Shown here: piece by piece, positions 38,567 through 45,637 of the stretch
Position numbering within the stretch: position 1 is the stretch's first letter
How the letters are laid out: every line of letters starts with the position of its first letter
Assembly: GCA_947683625.1 (NCBI GenBank)
Contig: CANTUR010000047.1
Location: 124,001-188,000, forward strand
Source: Mallotus nudiflorus
Taxonomy: Eukaryota; Streptophyta; Magnoliopsida; Malpighiales; Euphorbiaceae
Length of the DNA stretch: 64,000 nucleotides
Direction of reading: 5' to 3'
The notes under the pieces: model-generated
What the model was told of the DNA's origin: nothing
The model's input: the letters and a program-made list of their open reading frames with translations, nothing else
Databases searched by the model: none
Made by a program: the position numbers and the translations under genes

Positions 38567-38663
38567 CCGCGGGCGCCGACCACCATTTTTCCTCACCGCC
38601 GTTTCTCCCTCCTCCGGCCACCGTTTTCGACACCGCCGGTCTCTATCTTCTCCTTGAGCTCCG

Positions 38664-39582
38664 GTGAGTGTTATTCTAGCTTTGGTTTGAGCTAAAATGG
38701 TCTAGAATTGCTTAGGTTTTGATTTGAAGATTTCGGCCTCTTTGAGTTTTCGATTTTTTTGAGCTTCGATTTGGATGATTCATGGAAAATTCCTTCACAA
38801 ATGTTGTTCCTGGTAGCTTAATCTTCATGTATGAATTTTTACAGAATTTTTGGAGATTGTTTGGATTTTTGGGTATTTTTGAATATTTTAATATTATTTT
38901 CTAATTTTCGGAAATTAATTATTTAAATTATGAAATTGGAGTTTATGGTTAAATTGGGTGTTGAAATGAATTATAGGAATTTATTTGGAATTTTTATGAA
39001 TTTCTAAGTATTTATTTTTAATTATTGAAGTTTAGGTGATTTTGGAAAATTAGGTTAATTGTGTTTTAAATTGAATTTAATTGGTTAATTGAGTTTAATT
39101 ATTAATATTATTGATAAATATGTTGAGAAAATTAATTTTGGATAATTGTATGATTTTTGGTGAATTTTTGAAGTAATTTAGGTATATATATATATATAGT
39201 GGTATTTTGGTAATTTTACCCTAAATTGTCTAAAAATGTAATTTAATTGGTTTTAATATTTATTTAAGGTATAAAAATGATTTCTACAAATTATTTAGTA
39301 TTTTTAACTAATTAAAACTATTTTTTCGTGAATTATTTTCAATTATATATATAATATACGGTTTTTCTAATAAAATGAGTTTTAATCGGTTTTTACAGTG
39401 TTTCAAGATTTATTATGTAATTTCTACGTATGAAATGTATTTTTATGATTTAAGGATATTTTTGGAATATTTGAATATATATTCTGTGTTTGTGGACCCC
39501 GGTCGACAGATTGTAGTCTGGAGTCCGACCGAGGGGTTGTGATTGATTGTGGTGTTTATTTTTGAAGTGTATTTCTTTGCAG
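38664..39582 (+). other. Candidate leader intron 1 in the K 5' LTR
   Basis: CTCCG|GTGAGT to TTTCTTTGCAG|GG, 919 bp, very AT-rich. The donor is conserved in B, E, F, G, J and the I 5' LTR; the acceptor also in H. The donor is lost in C, H and the I 3' LTR. Splicing is inferred. Confidence 0.45.
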
Positions 39583-39836
39583 GGTCGGCTCTACTCTTTT
39601 GAGTAGAGAGATGTCCGTTTTACAGGGGAGGTTCTGCCGAATTTTCGGTAGAATTTTCGTAAAACGTGATATCCAGTCGAACCCTAATTTCCGATTTTGT
39701 GTTGAATACTCTAGATTTAATTCTAGGATTTCTGTTAGGGTTATTCTGATGTCGATTAATTATTTCTTGTTTAGTTGCGCCGAGACCAAGGGTTAGTGGA
39801 CCAGGCCCGTCGGACCCGTCTCGTGGAGCGCATTAG
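39583..39836 (+). other. Conserved exon-like island with nested hairpins (K 5' LTR)
   Basis: 254 bp bounded by TTTGCAG and AG|GTGAGT. Hairpin CTCTACTC-TTTT-GAGTAGAG (39589-39608). A compound stem with outer arms CGTTTTAC (39616-39623) and GTAAAACG (39659-39666), and inner arms TTCTGCCG (39632-39639) and CGGTAGAA (39646-39653), the latter with one G-U pair. A short frame reading REMSVLQGRFCRIF recurs in many LTRs, but its DNA is explained by the stems. Its role could be packaging, translation control or splicing; none is shown. Confidence 0.6.
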
Positions 39837-40213
39837 GTGAGTTACTATATTATATATATATGCTTAGGATGCATGATTTAGAAAATGCATGTTTTATTTT
39901 GACTGAATATGCATAAATAACATGATTTATATTCAAGTATATTTTTGGTTTATTTTTGGTATATAATAAATTATATGCATGTTTTGTGAATAAAATATAT
40001 TTAAAATGTTTTTAAATACGTTTCCAGCTTAATTTATAATTTGATTGAATTCATTTGAATTATATATACTTGAAATATACCTGGTTTACTTTTGGTATAT
40101 TTCCGGTATATATATGGTTTATATTGTTAATTCATGTACATTCATGCATCATTTATTTTTGTGAATGAATGTTCTACATTATTAATGATGAAGGATATCA
40201 ATAGAACGTGCTA

Positions 40214-40252
40214 CCTAGTGGGCAGCACTAGGACCGAGTACGTACCGGTACG
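40214..40252 (+). other. CCTAGTG/CACTAGG hairpin and CGTACCGGTACG palindrome
   Basis: CCTAGTG-GGCAG-CACTAGG (40214-40232) is a 7-bp stem with a 5-base loop. CGTACCGGTACG (40241-40252) is a perfect 12-base palindrome. Both are kept in most LTRs in the window, even old ones. Function unknown; a palindrome could serve RNA pairing or protein binding. Confidence 0.7.
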
Positions 40253-40336
40253 CCTATAGTATTTAGGCTATAATACTAACTTATTTGTGGATATTGATTT
40301 GATTATGATTATCGATATGTGAGATGTGGTTTGTGG

Positions 40337-40440
40337 GTGTGATTGCTGGAGCTCGGTTGACCAAGTGTCTCGGGGCCAATCACACTGGCAGTCAGACTGC
40401 TGGAGCTCGGTTGACTTAGTGTCTCGGGGCCAGTCTACTG
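40337..40440 (+). other. Twin hairpins with a shared loop (K 5' LTR)
   Basis: Hairpin 1 (40337-40385): arms GTGTGATTG and CAATCACAC. Hairpin 2 (40389-40440): arms CAGTCAGACTG and CAGTCTACTG with one bulged C. The roughly 31-base loops are nearly identical (both hold GGAGCTCGGTTGAC and AGTGTCTCGGGGC) while the stems differ. Present once in every long LTR here and twice in E. Paired changes in E and C keep the stem. Confidence 0.78.
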
Positions 40441-40699
40441 TCCATATGGATTAAGTGGATATATTTGGAATCAGTGAGCCTGTATGGCTAGAGTGTTGTT
40501 TAACACTATTTTTCTGAGGTTGCGATATTCTAGGGTTCTATGTGATCCTTCATAAAAGTTGATTTTCAGACAAAATATATAAAATGATTTTTCTGCATCT
40601 GTATGAACTTGCCTGTATATATACATATTACTCATATACTGTTGACTGTATGCATTATCACTTAGAGTGTATGTATATATACTATAGTAATTCACTCAG

Positions 40700-40758
40700 T
40701 GAGGTCTGACTCCCCTCCGTTGACTATTTTTCAGGAGAGTCAACTTCCTCAGACCTCA
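40700..40758 (+). other. TGAGGTCTGA/TCAGACCTCA nested hairpin
   Basis: Perfect 10-bp outer arms (40700-40709, 40749-40758) enclose 7-bp inner arms GTTGACT (40719-40725) and AGTCAAC (40738-40744). The candidate splice acceptor TTTTTCAG|G lies in the inner loop. Outer arms are kept in almost all LTRs; the inner stem is broken in F. Confidence 0.7.
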
Positions 40759-41155
40759 GTAGCAGGTCGATACGCCGGATTTCTTCCGCCCCGGCTTCTT
40801 TATGTAAATTATATACTTGAGTCTTATTTATTTTATCTAGACACTGCAGTAGTTGTGATTTTCAGTAGTTGTGAATTAAAGTATTGGATTTCATGTACTT
40901 TATTTTAAAGGAGATATATTATGTTGAAACTGGATTATATTAAAAAGATTTTATGTATGGGATGAGATTTTTATTTATATCCAGTTGATATGGATAATAT
41001 TATGATATTATGATTTTTATTTTCCGCTGCATATTATACTGTTACTGTTATTATGGCATGCTTTATTTTATTTTTAGGCTTGCTACGGGTTCCGGATTCG
41101 AAAGAATTCCCGTTCCCTAGCGCCGGTCATGGCCCCTGTTTTGGGTCGTGACAAA

Positions 41156-41189
41156 GTTGGTATCAGAGCGAAGTTCGTATCAGAGTGGA
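41156..41189 (+). repeat. 17-bp tandem duplication over the PBS of K
   Basis: Units GTTGGTATCAGAGCGAA and GTTCGTATCAGAGTGGA. Shared only with young element G, so it marks a young subfamily. Confidence 0.9.
41158..41169 (+). other. Primer binding site of element K
   Basis: TGGTATCAGAGC four bases after the LTR end, matching plant initiator Met tRNA. Confidence 0.95.
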
Positions 41190-41367
41190 GTTCTGTGTCA
41201 GGGCTTAGTTATGTGAGTTGTGGCCCTAGTTTTAAAGTTGTGTTTTCTGTTGGACTACTGCAGTGTATTAGGTTCGAGTATGTCTTGATGAGTATTCCTT
41301 GCTGTAGTTTTTAGCGTTATTCCTCCGTTGTCTGTTTTGTCTGAATCTTTCCGTTTGTCTTTTCAGA

Positions 41368-42066
41368 ATGAGGAGGCGAGCGCGTGTCGCTCCACCGGTC
41401 GTTGAGGCCAAGGATGATGAGTCTTTTCAGGACGAGGTTTTACCTCCTGAGCAACCAGTTAGACGTAGAGGTCGTGGCAGGGGTAGACCTCGAGGAGCGG
41501 CAGGTCGCCGTAGGCAGAGAGAGTTACAGGACGAGGAGCCTGTTGAGCCTGAGTTTGATGTTCCTGTTCCTCCAGTTCAGCCTGTTCAGCCTGCCTATCA
41601 GCAGGGTATGTCTGACCCTGAGGCAGCTTTGTTCTATGCCAGAGTTGGCAGGATTGCTTTTGATGGTACTTCTGATCCTTTAGATTTTCTGCATGCGATT
41701 GAGACTAGGACTCGGACTGCTCATACCGAGTACCAGCGGATTATGATCGTTGAGTTGTCTGTCGAGGGACCAGCCTTGGATTGGTTCATTCAGATGATCC
41801 AGCCTTATATGGTGACGATGACGTGGGCTCAGTTTCGAGAGCGATTCATGAGGAGATTTTGTCCAGAGCCTCTTCGTTTGAGTTATCGTCTTCATTTGAC
41901 CAGTATTTCTCGTGGAGATCGATCAGTAGAGGAGTATACCCGAGAGTTCCTTCGTCTGGGTAGATATGCTGAGGATCTGATGCGAGATCAGTATTTTGCT
42001 GTTACTACGTATGTTACTGGTTTGGGTTCAGCTTTTGCTGGTATGCCCACAGCAGAGTCGTGGTAG
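41368..42066 (+). CDS. gag: K gag, truncated, lacks zinc knuckle
   Basis: 232 codons from ATG 41368, just after TTTGTCTTTTCAG. Residues 1-60 are the basic/acidic N-terminus; about 75-229 are the gag capsid domain (MSDPEAALFYARVGRIAF, ALDWFIQMIQPYM, RFCPEPLRLSYR). After GMPTA it reads ESW and stops at 42064-42066. Compared with G, 533 bases are missing between two ACAGCAG copies (12265-12271 and 12798-12804 in G), taking the capsid end, basic stretch and CCHC knuckle and shifting the frame. Without the knuckle the protein should bind genomic RNA poorly; this is inference from the family. Confidence 0.94.
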   Translation: MRRRARVAPPVVEAKDDESFQDEVLPPEQPVRRRGRGRGRPRGAAGRRRQRELQDEEPVEPEFDVPVPPVQPVQPAYQQGMSDPEAALFYARVGRIAFDGTSDPLDFLHAIETRTRTAHTEYQRIMIVELSVEGPALDWFIQMIQPYMVTMTWAQFRERFMRRFCPEPLRLSYRLHLTSISRGDRSVEEYTREFLRLGRYAEDLMRDQYFAVTTYVTGLGSAFAGMPTAESW

Positions 42067-45000
42067 AGGTACTAGAGGAGGTGCCAGAGGTGTTGGCCAG
42101 GCTTCTACCAGTCAGCAGGGAGGTCGAGGTCAGGCCAGAGTCTTCCATCTGACTCAGCAGGATGCTCAGGCATCTAATGCAGTCGTGGCAGGTATTCTTT
42201 CTGTTTGTTACCTGGATGCTTTGGTTTTGTTTGATCCGGGTGCCACGCATTCGTTTGTTTCTCCTATTTTTGCTTCTAAATCTTGTTGGCAAGCTTCGAG
42301 GATGGCTTTTCCTTTGTCTGTTGCCACTCCTCTGAGCGATTCTTTGGACGCCGATATTGTTCTTTCTGGTTGTCCAGTTCTCGTGGGAGATAGAGAATTA
42401 CCCGTTGATTTGATTTTGTTGGATGTGATGGAGTTTGATGTTATTTTAGGAATGGATTGGCTGTCCCATCATTATGCCGTGGTTGATTGCAGGAATAAGG
42501 AGGTGATTTTCAGAATTCCTGGTGAAGTAGAATTTAAGTTTGTTGGTGATAGGAGTTCAGCACCTCAGAATCTTATTTCTGTTATATCAGCTAGGAAGTT
42601 GTTGAGGAAAGGTTGTCATGGGTTTTTGGCATTGGTTAGGGATACGTCAGTGGAGAAGTTGTCACTCACAGATGTTCCTGTTGCTTGTGAGTTTCTTGAT
42701 GTTTTTCCCAAGGAGTTGCCAGGTTTACCACCTCATAGAGAGATTGAGTTCTGTATAGATGTGGTTCCAGGTATTACTCCTATATCTATGCCACCCTATC
42801 GTATGGCTCCTGCAGAGTTGAGAGAGTTGAAGGAGCAGTTGCAAGAGTTGTTGGATAAGGGTTTTATCAGACCTAGTGTTTCTCCTTGGGGTGCACCAGT
42901 CTTGTTTGTGAAGAAGAAGGATGGTACCCTGAGACTGTGCATTGACTACAGAGAGTTGAATAAGGTGACAGTGAAGAACAAGTATCCTCTCCCGAGGATA
43001 GATGATTTGTTTGATCAGCTCCAGGGTGCACAGTTCTTTTCTAAGGTTGACTTGAGGTCGGGTTATCATCAGCTGCGGATCAGTGAAGCTGATATTCCTA
43101 AGACAGCGTTCCGCACCCGATATGGTCATTATGAGTTTCTGGTGATGTCTTTTGGTTTGACTAATGCACCAGCAGCTTTTATGGACCTGATGAACAGAGT
43201 ATTCAGACCGTATGTGGATCAGTTTGTAGTAGTCTTCATTGATGATATACTAGTATATTCGAGGAGTATGGAAGAGCATGTATATCACTTGAGGATTGTA
43301 CTACAGACACTGAGAGATCATCAGCTTTATGCTAAATTCTCGAAGTGTGATTTCTGGATGGAGAGTGTTTCTTTTCTTGGACACGTAGTGTCTAAAGAAG
43401 GTATTCAGGTTGATCCACAGAAGGTTGAGGCAGTATCTGAATGGCCTAGACCTACTTCAGTTACTGAGATTCGGAGTTTTCTGGGTTTAGCCGGGTATTA
43501 TAGGCGGTTTGTGCAGGATTTTTCCAGGATAGCAGCCCCTATGACTCGTTTGACTCAGAAGAATGTTAGATTCGAGTGGTCAGAAGCTTGTGAGAATAGT
43601 TTTCAGTTGTTGAAGGAGAAGTTGACCACAGCGCCAGTATTAGCTTTGCCTAATAGTGTGGATAAGTTCATAGTTTACTGTGATGCCTCTAGAATTGGTC
43701 TTGGTTGTGTGTTGATGCAGAATGGAAGGGTGATAGCCTATGCTTCGAGGCAGTTGAAGAAGCATGAGCAGAACTATCCCACACATGATCTAGAGATGGC
43801 TACAGTGATCTTTGCTTTGAAGATTTGGAGACATTATCTGTACGAGGTGACTTGTGAAATATTTACTGATCACAAGAGCCTTAAGTACATTTTTCAGCAG
43901 CGAGATTTGAATCTGAGGCAGAGAAGATGGTTGGAACTATTGAAGGATTATGATTGCGAGATTCTTTACCATCCGGGTAAAGCTAATGTGGTAGCAGATG
44001 CCTTGAGTAGGAAGTCCTCAGGTAGTCTTGCTCACATCGGTGTTGAGAGGAGACCATTGATCCAGGAATTGCATTTGTTGGTGGATCAAGGTCTGATGAT
44101 GAAGATTAGTAGATCAGGTGGATTGTTAGCTCAGTTTAAAGTACGATCTGTACTGAGGGATAGGATTAAAGCAGCTCAGAGCCGAGATCCTATTCTGGAA
44201 GAGCTTGTAGAGAATGTCAGAGCAGGGAAGTTCACTGATTTCACACTTTATGATGATGGTGTGTTGTGGATCAGTGGTAGATTGTGTGTTCATGATGTGG
44301 ATGATTTGAGAGAAGAGATCTTAGAGGAAGCACATTCTACAGCCTACAGCGTTCATCCTGGTGTTACTAAGATGTACCACGGTATCAGAGATTTATACTG
44401 GTGGGATGGATTGAAGAAGGATGTTGCTGATTATGTTGCTAAATGCTTGACATGTCAGCAAGTGAAAGCCGAACATCAGAAGCCTTCTGGGAAGCTTCAG
44501 CCTCTTCCTATTCCCGAGTGGAAATGGGAAAGGATAGCTATGGATTTTGTGGTCGGTTTACCTCGTTCGAAGGATGGATACGATTCCATCTGGGTGATTG
44601 TAGACAGATTGACGAAGTCTGCACATTTCTTGCCTGTGAAAGCCACATATTCTGTAGCTAGATTGGCGAAGTTGTACGTGAAGCATATTGTGTGCCTTCA
44701 TAGAGTACCTGTGTCCATTGTGTCAGACAGAGGTTCGGTGTTTACTTCTCATTTTTGGCAGAAGTTGCAGGAAGCGATGGGCACTAGGTTGGATTTCAGT
44801 ACTGCTTTTCATCCTCAGACAGATGGTCAGTCTGAGAGGACGATCCAGACACTAGAAGATATGTTAAGGATGTGTGTCTTGGATTTGGGAGGTAGCTGGG
44901 ATGATCATTTGTCGCTTGTTGAGTTTGCATATAATAACAGCTACCATAGCAGTATTGGCATGGCACTATACGAGGCGTTGTATGGAAGGAAGTGTAGATC

Positions 45001-45583
45001 CCCGTTGAGTTGGGATGAGATTGGTGAGAGAGCTTTGACTGGACCAGAGATGGTTCAGGATGCTGCAGAGAAAGTCGCTGTGATCAAGCGTAGATTAGAG
45101 ACCGCAGTTAGCAGACAGAAGAGTTATGCGGATCCTAGGCGCAGAGATGTGGAGTTTCAGGTTGGAGATTATGTTTTTCTGATAGTATCTCCGATGAAGG
45201 GTGTGATGAGATTTCGCAGGAAGGGTAAGTTAGCACCGAGATACATTGGACCGTTTGAGATTCTGGAGAGAGTTGGCACTGTTGCATATCGGTTGGATTT
45301 GCCTCCGAGTATGTCACAAGTGCATCCAGTATTTCATATCTCGATGTTGAGGAAGTATATCTCAGATCCTTCACACGTGTTGCAGCCCGACAGTGTAGAA
45401 GTGAGTGAAGATTTGACGTTTGTGGAAGAACCTGTGGCGATCGTAGATTTTCAAGTTCAACAGTTGAGATCGAAGCAGATTCCGATGGTCAAGGTTTTGT
45501 GGCGTAGCGACAGAGTTGAAGAGCATACGTGGGAGACTGAAGCTGAGATGCGAGCTTCTTACCCGTATCTCTTTCCTTCCTGA
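42050..45583 (+). CDS. pol: K pol: intact PR-RT-RNase H-IN-chromodomain frame
   Basis: Open from 41996 to 45583; pol-homologous sequence begins at about 42050 (QQSRGRGTRGG), upstream residues being gag read out of frame. Numbering from 41996: protease FDPGATHSF (active Asp 80); RT 270-460 with Asp352 and FIDD near 414-417; RNase H 555-670 (Asp563, Glu600, Asp625); IN zinc finger (His780/787, Cys817/820); IN core Asp850, Asp911, Glu947; GPF 1085-1087; chromodomain about 1141-1193. All catalytic residues appear present. Two odd changes against sisters are LHRVP (for LHGVP) and GMALYEA (for GMAPYEA). It lost its in-frame link to gag, so how it would be translated is unclear. Confidence 0.94.
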   Translation, partial: QQSRGRGTRGGARGVGQASTSQQGGRGQARVFHLTQQDAQASNAVVAGILSVCYLDALVLFDPGATHSFVSPIFASKSCWQASRMAFPLSVATPLSDSLDADIVLSGCPVLVGDRELPVDLILLDVMEFDVILGMDWLSHHYAVVDCRNKEVIFRIPGEVEFKFVGDRSSAPQNLISVISARKLLRKGCHGFLALVRDTSVEKLSLTDVPVACEFLDVFPKELPGLPPHREIEFCIDVVPGITPISMPPYRMAPAELRELKEQLQELLDKGFIRPSVSPWGAPVLFVKKKDGTLRLCIDYRELNKVTVKNKYPLPRIDDLFDQLQGAQFFSKVDLRSGYHQLRISEADIPKTAFRTRYGHYEFLVMSFGLTNAPAAFMDLMNRVFRPYVDQFVVVFIDDILVYSRSMEEHVYHLRIVLQTLRDHQLYAKFSKCDFWMESVSFLGHVVSKEGIQVDPQKVEAVSEWPRPTSVTEIRSFLGLAGYYRRFVQDFSRIAAPMTRLTQKNVRFEWSEACENSFQLLKEKLTTAPVLALPNSVDKFIVYCDASRIGLGCVLMQNGRVIAYASRQLKKHEQNYPTHDLEMATVIFALKIWRHYLYEVTCEIFTDHKSLKYIFQQRDLNLRQRRWLELLKDYDCEILYHPGKANVVADALSRKSSGSLAHIGVERRPLIQELHLLVDQGLMMKISRSGGLLAQFKVRSVLRDRIKAAQSRDPILEELVENVRAGKFTDFTLYDDGVLWISGRLCVHDVDDLREEILEEAHSTAYSVHPGVTKMYHGIRDLYWWDGLKKDVADYVAKCLTCQQVKAEHQKPSGKLQPLPIPEWKWERIAMDFVVGLPRSKDGYDSIWVIVDRLTKSAHFLPVKATYSVARLAKLYVKHIVCLHRVPVSIVSDRGSVFTSHFWQKLQEAMGTRLDFSTAFHPQTDGQSERTIQTLEDMLRMCVLDLGGSWDDHLSLVEFAYNNSYHSSIGMALYEALYGRKCRSPLSWDEIGERALTGPEMVQDAAEKVAVIKRRLETAVSRQKSYADPRRRDVEFQVGDYVFLIVSPMKGVMRFRRKGKLAPRYIGPFEILERVGTVAYRLDLPPSMSQVHPVFHISMLRKYISDPSHVLQPDSVEVSEDLTFVEEPVAIVDFQVQQLRSKQIPMVKVLWRSDRVEEHTWETEAEMRASYPYLFPS

Positions 45584-45624
45584 TTCTGTAATCTTATTTT
45601 TAGAATTCGGGGACGAATTCTTGT

Positions 45625-45637
45625 AAGGGGGGGAGAC
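45625..45637 (+). other. Polypurine tract of element K
   Basis: AAGGGGGGGAGAC immediately before the 3' LTR, preceded by GAATTCGGGGACGAATTC. Confidence 0.93.

Larger units (their letters stand above)
39837..40734 (+). other. Candidate leader intron 2 in the K 5' LTR
   Basis: CATTAG|GTGAGTTAC to TATTTTTCAG|GAG, 898 bp. GTGAGTT is kept in B, C, E, G, I and J although the bases before it vary; F has GTAAGTT, an even better plant donor. It contains the twin hairpins and the CCGGTACG palindrome. Splicing is inferred. Confidence 0.42.
38039..41153 (+). repeat. 5' LTR of element K (3115 bp)
   Basis: TGTAATATCCCG..GGTCGTGACA. Near its start ATATCCCG pairs with CGGGATAT and CACTGTA with TACAGTG in an interleaved layout (38042-38092). 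Then AT-rich U3 to about 38455, pyrimidine tract 38455-38566, GC-rich block 38567-38663, and the conserved islands listed separately (39583-39836, 40190-40252, 40337-40440, 40700-40800, 41078-41153) set in AT-rich DNA. The sequence between islands shows nothing I recognise. Confidence 0.97.

Noticed and set aside
40337..40440. tRNA or other classical RNA gene
   Set aside because: Arms and loops do not give a cloverleaf and no pol III boxes are evident; treated as an LTR hairpin pair.
41996..42050. N-terminal residues of the long K pol frame as a true start
   Set aside because: They are gag capsid read out of frame upstream of the deletion; pol homology begins at about 42050.
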